This document shows, piece by piece, positions 46,709 through 56,556 of a stretch of 64,000 nucleotides of DNA (position 1 is the stretch's first letter; the number at the start of each line of letters is the position of its first letter). Made by a program: the position numbers and the translations under genes. The notes beneath the pieces are model-generated. The model was not told where the DNA came from and ran no database searches. It worked only from the letters and a program-made list of their open reading frames with translations. This stretch comes from Ceratobasidium sp. AG-K (taxonomy: Eukaryota > Basidiomycota > Agaricomycetes > Cantharellales > Ceratobasidiaceae), in assembly GCA_037039685.1 (NCBI GenBank), contig JAWNGF010000001.1, positions 2,852,001 through 2,916,000 on the forward strand. Direction: 5' to 3'.

Positions 46709-48960
46709 TCAATCATAGCGCTTGATAGCTTCCAACAATGCTCGACTCTCTTGGGCAAAGTCAAGCTTGTGAGCACGGTTGATTCCGTACCGGACTCGAG
46801 ATTGATCCTGTAATATAGTTAGCAGATAGTAGGATTCTGAACAACGGTGACGCACCTGATATGTGTCTTGTTTTGCCCGGCATTGGAAGATCCATATTTG
46901 GCTGGTCGCTTTCTCAAACGCTGCCGCATACGCAGCCTCACTTTCTTCCTAGACAAAGATTGAGCCCCGTCGAACAAGAAAACCAGCGGCCATACCTTTA
47001 TTTCATGTAGCTCCGACGCGGTCATTCCAAGAATAAGCTCGCCAGGCTCATTGAACGCTTGCAACCAGGCAGTCTGTGTATAATCAGCGACAGAAAGACT
47101 CATGATGTAGCTGTTATAAAGTCAGGATACAGGCGACACGACGAAGCAACACCACTTACCGGTAATTTGGCTTGGGGAACGTCTTTTCGCACTTCTCGCA
47201 ACGCCAACCATCGTGCACCTCGGTGACCTTCTTGCTGCAGTTGTCCGATCCGCATGCTGGGTACATAACGTTATCGCTCTTGATGTGAACAATGCTGGCA
47301 CGGACAGTGAAGAAGTCAGCTCGCCCCTCATCGTTCATGCCAAGGTTTTCGTCTTTGACCGCTTGTATAGTCTTCATTTCGTTGCGATTGATGGTGCCAG
47401 CGCCCCCGCCTCCCATCCCTCCGCTGGTAGATTGCGATTTGAAGGCATGGGAATGGCCTTCGGAAGAGTACCAGCCCTGAAGGGCATGCGCCTCGGGTAT
47501 ATCGGGGTGGAAGGACATCGTACTCGAACTAACCAACGAAAGTGTGCGACCTGGATTCATAATTTAGCCCGGAGCGGTCGGGTCGATCATTGCACTTACC
47601 TCCGAAGTCGCCGACTTTGACGCCCTTGAATGCAATAACTGGATTATTCTCGGCCTGGAAGGTCTCGGCTTGTTTTCCCCATATGGTCATTCGAACACTA
47701 CTACCAGACTTATCTACCAGCGTGACGTCGCGCTTAGACACAGTCTTCTGAGTCGATTTGACATTGATGGTATCGAGAGCCTTAACTTCAGTCACAACTC
47801 CCAAAACATCTGATGTAAAAATTTAAGTTCCAGGGTGAAAGGAAACAGACGCAACACTGACCAACCATCGCGTCCTTCTCCACACTATCCAACTGGGAAA
47901 GTTCCAAAAAGTTGAACTTTACTTTGGGGACTGCACTCTCATCTTCACACTAAACTATATATTAGCCACAATAGCACCATCAATCAATTAAAGAACGAAC
48001 AGGAATTGCCTCGGTTTGCCTCTCGAGAGCGATTTCATATTCATTGGATAGATTAGAGAACTGCTTCTTGGCGAGTTGTACGCGGGCCTTGGCTATCCAA
48101 TAGACCTAAGAGACGGTTAAACACGCATAGGCGTGAAGGCCAGGCCACTCACCTTGCCTTCTTCCAGCACCGGATACAGGCTATCAACGACCTCGTTGAA
48201 ACCAGTAGCCCGAATTTCTCCAGTATCGTCCATGAGATTGACACTAAAGAGCTTCCCATCGCCCCGCTGGTTAGACCACGTACGAATATCTGACTTTTGC
48301 GTGACGCGCGCGCGAATAGTCCACTTATTCGAATATGGGCTCAGAGCTTCAATCGGATGTAGTGGAGCGAATCCCGCAGGGAGCGAATTGGTGGCCCCGC
48401 TAGCCTTGGGTTGAGGCGCGGCTTTGGGCGGAGCGGGTGTTGTCGGTGCGGGATCAACTTCCATTGCCGAGGGCCCTGCATTGCCTTGAGGTTCCGCCTT
48501 GTCAAAGTTGACAGGGCTGCCTATCTTTTCGGAATAATCTTGTAGCTTCTCGATACCGAGTGTGATAATGAGCCTTGGCACGCGTATTAGTGGCGCGTCG
48601 CAAGGTGTGGTGGCACAGCTACCTTTTGTTTTGAACCGTGTTGATAGCGCATCGGGTCAACTTGAAGATACATTTAGGAGTAAAGTCTTGCGACGCGAAG
48701 TAATCGTTAAGTTTCGTGGCGAGCATCGACTGACAGTGGTACTCTCCGTCAGAGTAGACAAGTCTATAATGATCGTGAGAACGACTCATTGAATCTCGGG
48801 GTCAATATTTTGGCTTACCGGTAGCGATCGCTGCTGCCACCCGAGCTTACTTTCTTGATCGACAGGAGCTGGAGGTTGGCTGAAAGTCTCCAATCGCCTC
48901 AGACGAAAAATCATTTGACATCAAGTGAGTGAGAGCACCCTGTGTAAGAGATGGTGTCAT
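46709..48960 (-). CDS. RFA1: Replication protein A large subunit (RPA70)
   Basis: Single-strand DNA binding protein used in replication, repair and recombination. From ATG 48960: MTPSLTQGALTHL, then LQLLSIKK and LIITLGIEKLQDY (N-terminal OB fold); a Pro/Ala linker; DNA-binding domain A (KWTIRARVTQKSDIRTW, FNEVVDSLYPVLEEGKVYW); domain B (VTEVKALDTINVKST, VRMTIWGKQAETF); and domain C with the zinc ribbon (MYPACGSDNCSKKV, WRCEKCEKTFPKPNYRY). The end is GINRAHKLDFAQESRALLEAIKRYD. Near 48870-48882 the frame from the ATG does not run into LQLLSIKK. Either a base is missing or a weak GTGCTC-donor intron removes about 59 nt. An essential gene, so a real null is unlikely. Confidence 0.93.
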
Positions 48961-49146
48961 CGTAGCGACGCGTCGTGTGGGTCCTAAATTTGTGCGTGTG
49001 TGCCCACAAGGAGATGTGGTGGCTATCTGACGGATGGCGGAGACGCGTCTCAATGTTTGTTCGTCACATGATTTCATTTATTTACTCACGTGGATGCCAT
49101 AGACATCGATGATAGATTCCATACAAGACATAGTAAAAGCTGTACG

Positions 49147-51213
49147 CTATCTCTGAACCAACCCAATAATAGAACCGTCCTCAACGCCTGACCAGGATAA
49201 GTCGCGCAATGGATCGGCATCAAAACAGCGAAGCGCAGTTGCCTCGTTGGTGTTTGATGAAGAGAGTAACCATAATGATTCGGGATCGACCGAAGACGGG
49301 AGTTTCAAAACCTTTCGCAGTTTCATACCAAACGTTTTGGTCGTCATTGTCGGTAGAACTCGTAACGCGGTGCGATTGCCATTGATCGAAACAGCTTGAT
49401 GTTGCGCTATTGGGCCTTGAAGTTTGCTAACCGTGATGCCTAAAATAACGTAATTAGTCGCTTATACCACTACCTAGGGTAAAGCAGCATTACTGATCAT
49501 ATGGTTGCCTAGGTTGTCGACAACCGGGCTTGTTGTCTCAGTCGAACGATCATATTCTGGCAAGGTATGAGCATATACGCAGGCAGATCGGTATGTACTA
49601 ACTGGTGGTCAACTCTTTCCAGCGAGGGTGTAAAGCTTCAATATTCTTCCCTTGTTCGTGTTGGGATATCCAGGACAGATAAAATAGCTCGGCGTCTATT
49701 CTTTCGCGGCCACTGACCTGTAAAAAACAGACATGAAGAAATAAGCGATGGAAATTGAGAAGCTATTACCTCGGTACCGTTCAGCTTTTTTAAAAATGGG
49801 AGTTTCGCGATAATAAAGTGTCGGCGGGAAGAGACCGGAAGATCTACAAGCACGGTTAGATCGTCACTACTGCAACGGGGATATGATGTTGCACATGACG
49901 TACCAGACGAGAGGGGCTCTAATGAAATGCTGAGGTCACATAACTGGGGAAACCACGAAACAAGGGAGTCTATGTCCCTCCAACTTCTGATAGGATTTTC
50001 TGTCAAAGCAAGGTATTCCAACGCAAGACTATTCTGGCCAGCTTCAGGAGCATCAACTCGGCGAGGGATCAAGGCGATTGCATTGGATGGTAGCATGAGG
50101 CTGCGCAAGCTGGTTTAAGACTTGGCTCAGTGATCATCAGAAGAAAATGAAAGTATGCAACTTACTTTGGAACTAGACTACATGATTTCATCGTAGAGGC
50201 CCAATCAGCTATGACGTTTGAATCGAGATTGAGCGTGATGAGGCTGGCTAGAGCCTGAGCTGTGTCGGCCCTTGATGATGGGGAAAGATCTCGGAGCTTA
50301 TTGTACCCCAATTGGAGGTCTTGAAGTTCAGGGAGGTATATTGCAAGTTCGCAAGCCTGAAACTCGCCATTAGTACAAGTACTCGCCACTTTCATCGGCT
50401 TAATACCTCGGTCCAGCTCATCAATGTCGCGTTTAAACGCAGATGTGTGATTTTTGGAAAATTATTAGTGTTCAAGGCGCCAGTGAGCTGGATGCGGTTA
50501 TAGCTGAAAGCAGGCATGTCAACGAAATCCATACTGCGGGGACAATTCATACTTCAATTCCAAGTTGATGAGTTTTGGAATCCATCGAACGATATCTGCA
50601 ATATCGTCCCAGTTTCCCAGCAACGTTTGAGATAGATCCAGACTCTCAGCCGCTGGATCGTAGGATATTTAGGTCGATATGACGGGTAGTTAAGAAACTT
50701 ACATTTACATAACTTTGATACAACTTGTGAATCCCCTGGACTTGCAACGTCATAGTTGTTCAAACTGATTCTTCGTAGACGCTCAATCTGAGAGAATTTG
50801 GCCCGAACCCGATCTAGTCGAGGTCCTTCCACTAATATCGAGCCGTTACTCGACCCCAGAACGACGGTCTCGGTGCCTTCCGTTTGGAATGTGTCAATAT
50901 ACTTTCCCAATAGAGCTGTATCAAACCCAATGCCAGTGACCAAACCTGGAGCATTCGGGCGCAAGAATGATCCAGAATTAGGAGAGCTGTACTACATGAG
51001 AAGTTCAAATGCTGAGGGAAATGAGCAGTGTACTTACCGGCATGTAAAGTACTGCACTCCCTTCCGATCACCATTATGTTTCCCTCTAATGGCACCATTA
51101 TCCCATTCGACTCCAAGCCATGTTCCAGTCGTTCCGGCGACTTCCCCTATGTATAATATCGTTGCATAATCCTCACCGACACGTATCCTTCTTCCAACAG
51201 CTAACTCGCTCAT
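49147..51213 (-). CDS. Tubulin-folding cofactor E (TBCE)
   Basis: Chaperone that helps assemble and disassemble alpha/beta-tubulin dimers. From ATG 51213 the protein has an N-terminal CAP-Gly domain (VGEVAGTTGTWLGVEWD-type stretch and GKHNG, the family's ligand-binding loop). Leucine-rich repeats follow (LPELQDLQLGYNKL, LASLITLNLDSNVI, LRSLMLPSNAI, LEYLALTENPI, FPQLCDLSISLEPL). The C-terminal ubiquitin-like domain (about 49150-49350) ends DGSIIGLVQR. That order is diagnostic of TBCE. Several introns of about 50-60 nt interrupt it. It shares a 188-bp divergent promoter with the NECAP gene. Together with the kinesin it is one of two microtubule genes in the window, but they are far apart. Confidence 0.92.
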
Positions 51214-51401
51214 GGAGAGGCTGGTGGCTCCGGACGTATGATTATAAGTGGTATTCACGTCAGTGATATAGTGGCTCAAATAGACAATTGGAATTCACTC
51301 ATGACAATAACATAAGCTGATGTATTGCCTCGGCGCTTATCTCGCTTGCATCCAACGACCACTCAAGACTTGATCACATACTGTAATAATCTATCCTGAA
51401 A
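51214..51401. promoter_or_regulatory. Short divergent promoter, TBCE / NECAP
   Basis: Only 188 bp separate opposite start codons, so the two promoters must overlap. Confidence 0.55.
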
Positions 51402-52323
51402 ATGGATGACGATGATATCGAATCCGTACTTTTTGTGTGTCGGGGTCAGTTTAATCGACTTCTAACTATCGCAAATATTGACTTTATGACGTGACTATTT
51501 CAGAGGTAATGGGTGAGCGTGGTTTCAATTGACCTCGGCTTCGTAATTGTGACTTGAGCGTATAGTGTATAAAATACCACCTAGACAGAGGTAGGCATGC
51601 TCGTCGAACCACATAAGGCTCTCCCATCCTCACAATACTTTAGCAATGCTGGGTATCGAGCAGCGGAGTGGGGTGATCTGAGCGCACATCTATGGAAAGG
51701 GCGTATGAGAATAATCGAGCGTGGTTCCGGTTGTACCATTCGTCTTGAAGACCCACAAACCGGTTCGTGAGCGCTAAAAACCTATTGCGCCTATCTAACA
51801 TCAACCCGGTCTAGGTGAAGGCGAGTTGTGATTCGCCGACGGTGAACTTGACCTCACCCATATGTTCGCAGTATTTGCACAGGCGCCGTACGACGTCACT
51901 GGACTGGCGGTAGAAGCGGTGCTCGACTCATCACGTTACTTTGTCCTGCGTGTCGAAGACCAGGGGCGGAAAGCGTACATAGGCTTCGGATTTGCAGAAA
52001 GATCCGACAGTTTTGACTTTAGTGAGTAGCTTAATCCGCCCATTCTACAAGTAACTGAGCAACTGGTAGATGTGGCTCTTCAGGATTATACTAAACGTCA
52101 AAAGGCACTGCTTAACCCTCAAACCGAAGGCGACACAGAGTCGCCCCATATCCCCACTGGTCCCAAGAAAGACTACTCACTCAAGGAGGGGCAAACATTT
52201 TCGATCAATATTCCTGGTGGACGCGGGGCTGGCTCTTCTGAATCGACATCACAATCATCCCAGCCCTCTGGAGCTGGGTTTCCTCTTCTTCCCCCACCTC
52301 CCAAAGCTCCAAGCCGAAGATAG
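51402..52323 (+). CDS. NECAP-type endocytosis adaptor (DUF1681/PHear domain)
   Basis: Clathrin-coat accessory protein binding adaptor complexes. The start ATG at 51402 gives [13 protein letters not shown]. The PHear domain follows: [80 protein letters not shown] and [14 protein letters not shown]. The tail contains [16 protein letters not shown], then Ser/Gln/Pro-rich sequence. An exon of only 9 nt (51504-51512) is required to form EVMVY. One junction (about 51765-51895, around TGEL-FAQ) cannot be resolved with canonical splice sites and may hide an intron, a short insertion (DLTHMFAV) or a frameshift. Confidence 0.88.
51504..51512 (+). other. 9-nt microexon of the NECAP gene
   Basis: AGGTAATGG between a TTTCAG acceptor (59-nt intron before) and a GTGAGC donor (53-nt intron after). 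With split codons on both sides it encodes the EVMV of VCREVMVYKIPP-type NECAP sequence. Confidence 0.8.
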
Positions 52324-52585
52324 CTGTATAAATGTGGAATTTTAATGCGAGACAAGCCCTTCTCTTGAATACACCACATACAATAGTAAACCGCCCGAGA
52401 TTAAGACCTGGGTGACGCTTGCCAACCAATTTCGATGACCCTACATGTCCAAATACAGGACCCTAAGAGGCGCTAACCAACAAGCCCCGGCAGACCTGCA
52501 CTGAACGGCCTCCGTCACCTGCCACATATCTTTGTGTTCCTCTCGCCGCTTGTGTTCACCAGACTCACTTATCCTATATCAACCA

Positions 52586-53105
52586 ATGGCGCAGAACCAA
52601 AAGTGGGAAGAATACGTTGACAGGTTAGTACCATCAACGCGACGGTATCTCGCTTATCCTTTTCTTACCTGCCTACTTGATCTTAGGATCCACTACTCCG
52701 ACCGATACTCTGATGACCATTACGAATATCGGTATAGCTCAGAACCGTTCTAAGCCGCCACCTCGCTTGCTCACGCGCGCCTGGTGTGTTCCAGACATGT
52801 AATCTTGCCGAAACCGCTTTTGAAGTTGATCCCAAAAAGCTACTTTGAGCCCGATGATAGTGGCGTGCTGCGTATCCTTAGCGAGACGGAGTGGCGAGGC
52901 ATTGGAATCACGCAGAGTTTAGGATGGGAGCACTATGAAGTTCACGGTTAGTGTGGTAGTTGTTGCTCTGTAAATCATTGATACAAGGGCCATTTCTTCA
53001 GCTCCCGAACCCCACGTTCTCCTTTTCCGTCGAGCAAAGAATCCTCAGCCAACTAGAGCGCCAGCGGCGGCTAGCAAGCCCGCTGCGACCAAAGCACGCA
53101 AATAG
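52586..53105 (+). CDS. CKS1: Cyclin-dependent kinase regulatory subunit
   Basis: Small CDK-binding cell-cycle protein. Start ATG 52586 gives [13 protein letters not shown]. The remaining exons give [51 protein letters not shown] and [13 protein letters not shown], the full CKS signature, with an Ala/Pro/Lys-rich tail ending KATKARK-type sequence at 53105. About 115 residues and four exons with short introns. Phosphate-pocket and beta-hinge residues appear conserved. It is convergent with the checkpoint kinase gene 242 bp away. Confidence 0.96.
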
Positions 53106-53347
53106 ACACTATAGATGGGAGGCCAGCAATGATCCGGCTTCCCTCGGTGGATGTGGCTTTTCTTTTCAGGTTTTATCCGCGTGCGTCCGTCTTTTGGTGA
53201 CTTGTCAGTTGTCCCCGTGTTTTCACACCGTTGTATTCCGTAGTAGCAGTTCTCGTGGCACAAAAGTGAATCAATTCGCTATTATACAAGTATTGGCTCC
53301 AAAGTATCGCGTAATACTGGCATCCTTACTGAGGGGTGTGTATTTCA

Positions 53348-55769
53348 CTACGTATGGAACCAAGGATGCGCCAAAGCATCCCGAGCAGAAATACGATCCT
53401 GAGGGCGCGGTTGCACCGAACGATATATAAGATCGATGCCTGTGTCAAGTAGGTAAGTGGTCTTCGGAAAATAGGCCACTACACCCACAATTATCCGTAA
53501 TCCCACTATTTCGTAAGATGGCAAGCGCTTCGTCGTCGAAAACCCATCGAGCGCTCAAGCAGAATAGGAAGATTACACCCAAGGAGTATATATCTACCAT
53601 TTGACCATAACCAGATGCCCCCTGAAGGATTTCGGGTGCTACATAACTAAAAGTGTTCACGATCGGAACTTTTTAGCACGGTCGGACAGCAGTGTGGCAA
53701 GCCAACTAACTTTTGTGTTCCACAAAACGTCTTTAGAAATGTTTGTCCATCCACAGCTTTGGCGAGCCCTGATGGAATGTAAGTTTATTGCATAAATCTC
53801 AGCCCTCCAAATAAGTACCGAAATCGGCTATCTTGACAATGAAAGGATCTAAGAAAGCGGATAATCAATATGAGTTCAAATAGTGAGGAGCGAACAGACC
53901 TAGCGATGTTATAAGAATGTTCTGTAGGAACGTTAGCAGTGTCATCTGATACATGAGTTGAAACGCTTGACCTCTGGCTGTGGCAACCGAATTAGTTTAT
54001 GAAGATCTAGCCTGACCAAGAACAAGCAGCAGGTTGACTGACCTTGAGATCACGATGAGTGACACGCATGGAATGAGTAAACTAAAAGAGATTGACGAAG
54101 TATTAGCGAGACGTCGGGAGACGGAGAGGGAACGTACAGCTACGGCCTGGTAAACCTGCCAAGCAATGTCCCTTGCGTGGGCTTCCTCTAACAAATGAAT
54201 GCTCTCTCTCAGTCATCTTCGAGCCTTGATTGGGACAAAAACTCACGTAAAGCACCATGGTTTTTCAGATAGCCTTGAAGGTCTCCGTATTCCGCAAGTT
54301 CCATCACTAGGACTGAACAAGAGCCTGAGCTCTGGAAGCTGAAGTGCGGCTGGAAATACACTCACAAAGTCGGCCTTGTTCCTCGTAGTGGGCAAACTGA
54401 ACATTGATATTGATTCATTATATGAGCCGCTTTTTCAGAGAGCTTCCCTACCAGCTTGATGATATGATCCTAAAGTAAACAGGCTATTTCAGACCAGAAA
54501 TTCACCTAACGGAGTTGCTACACACATGGTTTAGATTACTGTGAATCGTAACTTCGGCGTGCCAGTCAGTCTATGAACTATATCAAACGCTGGCACGGCT
54601 ACACACCTTCACGCTCAAGTGCTCGCGGATCATGTAAATTTCTGTGTTCGTGCATAAGGATAATGTATAGTTGGTAATTTCTTACTTACTGCTCGGTTAT
54701 TATGACTTTTAATGCGGCCTGAGGTCAGGGAAGTCAAAGGGGTGTCGAGTGGGTCGAGTGCCCAAAGCTCACCCAACTGGATGTTTCTTTATCCAACACC
54801 CTACACTTCAAGTCAATTGAGATTGGTGCTTGTAAATGGGTAGACCTACTTGTAAACGACCCCAAACGTGCCAGCCGAAAGCCTAGTACGTTTTAAAGCG
54901 GGAGTATGGGTCACTATAACATACGCTTACATGCTTTGGACAGCATAGTGTCGCAATAGGGGATGATCGGTTGGCTGGCCGATCTTGCAAAAAATATAAC
55001 CTGTGAAAGATTAGCCCAGGGGGAAAAGTATAACGTGTCCCAACGTACTATGGTTTTCTGTAGGATCGTGCTGGGACGGCTTCCCAAAACATATCTCTTC
55101 CCCAACTCGAAGAATCTGGTTGCCTTCTGCTACCCGCCGACCATTGATCTAACCCGAGTGCTCAGTAAGATAACTAAGAACAAACAATTTGGGTCCCACA
55201 TATGTCCCTGACTGGCTGAAATCGTTTACCCATATGATTGGGTCGGGGTCCTAATGATTTTAACGCGCGTGAAGAATACGCGACATAACGTGAAACAGCT
55301 CCTACCGAGATACCAAGTACGAGGTCATCTTTGGATGTGTGCTCTTGATACCTGGCGCGTATTCCACGAGGTTAGTACGCGTTCTAAGATGAAATGGATC
55401 CAATGAGGACTCACTCTAGAACGCAATGTTCACCACCTCCAAATTAAACTTACGATCACTACAAATTACTCGGCACCACAAAAGGCAAGTGTGCTCACTG
55501 ATGCGTTTCCATTCTTGGGGCATCACAATGTTGTTCACCCGAGATTTTCGCCCAACAGTGTACCTAGGGCCAACACAAAACGTCACCAAACTGGCCGTCA
55601 TTGGAGTAGCTAAGCACACCTACGTTGTGACGCCCTTTACTAGGTCAATACTTCCATACAGTGGGCTTCGGGAAAGCAGGCGGGCATTCAGATGAGATGT
55701 GTCTTCAACCTCGTATTGGCTCCGCTGAGTGTCGATCTGAGTTTTCTGAGTCTCTTGTGTTCCGTCCAT
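53348..55769 (-). CDS. FHA-domain checkpoint kinase, Rad53/Cds1/Chk2 family
   Basis: DNA-damage/replication checkpoint Ser/Thr kinase. ATG 55769 opens MDGTQETQKTQIDTQRSQ, an SQ/TQ cluster as targeted by ATM/ATR kinases. The FHA domain follows (TYTVGRKSRVNNIV, WKRIS). The kinase shows the glycine loop GAGTFGVVYK near 54870, LVMELAEYGDLQGYL near 54290, catalytic loop THRDLK-PE-NILIT, DFG-LAKAVDGQTFLKTFCGTQ, YVAPEILQG, DIYSLGVI, and a C-terminal ISARDALAHPWFHT ending at 53348. Exons are unusually small. One is 6 nt (53972-53977, Pro-Glu of DLKPEN) and the next is 22 nt. The joins in the FHA C-terminus and near VFDDE (about 53500) could not be resolved, so damage there is possible. Divergent from HYPK. 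Confidence 0.82.
53972..53977 (-). other. 6-nt microexon of the checkpoint kinase gene
   Basis: CCAGAG, flanked by a GCCACAG acceptor and a GTCAAG donor. It is placed between an exon ending HRDLK (donor GTCAGT) and a 22-nt exon beginning NILIT (53900-53921). It restores the invariant kinase motif DLKPEN exactly. Confidence 0.78.
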
Positions 55770-56077
55770 ATTATAGTAATCTTGACGTAGAGGGAGGCGA
55801 AGAGTTGGTATGTCGCATACTAATATCATATACTAGGTGGTGGGCAGTGTACGTACATTTTACCACAGCGTAAAACCAATCAGGTCATTAGTACTCGAGT
55901 CACAGTTAGTCTAGTTGGTGCGGTGTGGATAGATTGGGTTTAGCACTGCAGTGGCAATTGAGACATCAAGCGCCTCGCCAACCAAGCACGTGCTAGACAC
56001 CCTCGGGTTGACATACATCACCGCTTTGTCGCCTCCGATACCTAGACAAACTACATAGACAAACCTATCGATCGGTC
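55770..56077. promoter_or_regulatory. Divergent promoter region, checkpoint kinase / HYPK
   Basis: 308 bp between opposite start codons. No clear TATA box or other motif identified. CACGTG occurs near 55986. Confidence 0.45.
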
Positions 56078-56463
56078 ATGTCGCACCGACCAGAGGCGGA
56101 AGTTATCATAAATGTTTGTCTAATTTGAACATCTGAGATGGGTATGCAACTGATATTTCGCGCAAATTTTTGCCTGGTAGTTCCAGGACGGTTACTCCTA
56201 CTCGAAGGGCCGCATGGATGCGGCACTTACAAGCGGAGTATTGGAGAAGTCGGCCGAGAAGAAAGCCCCCGAGTATACCGGACTAAATAAATCCGACATC
56301 AAGCTTGTCGTAAGGTTACCTTTAGCACACTCTAGGAATTTAAACTGAGCCATCCTACGCACAGCAATCTGAGATGGAGATAACCGAGGTCCAGGCCAAA
56401 AAAATCTTGTCTGAGAATGACGGCGACGTCGTAAAAGCATTGATGTCACTCGTCTCTGCTTGA
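56078..56463 (+). CDS. HYPK-like NatA/ribosome-associated chaperone (UBA domain)
   Basis: Small protein of 88 residues. Three exons: ATG 56078 to about 56113 (MSHRPEAEVIIN), then FQDGYSYSKGRMDAALTSGV with KKAPEYTGLNKSDIKLV, then SEMEITEVQAKKIL with DGDVVKALMSLVSA and a TGA at 56461-56463. The order (helix containing YSYSKGRM, ALTSGVLEKSAEK, then a C-terminal UBA-like three-helix bundle) matches HYPK. In other eukaryotes HYPK binds and regulates the NatA N-terminal acetyltransferase at the ribosome. The N-terminus is shorter than in animals. Introns are 67 and 56 nt with canonical borders. Confidence 0.88.
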
Positions 56464-56556
56464 AATTGCCTTACTGAGATCTGGTAGCCCATCTCGCGCA
56501 GGATCAAGACAGCAGAGCGGGGACGGCATACATTTACAGGATTCAAACAATAGAAG

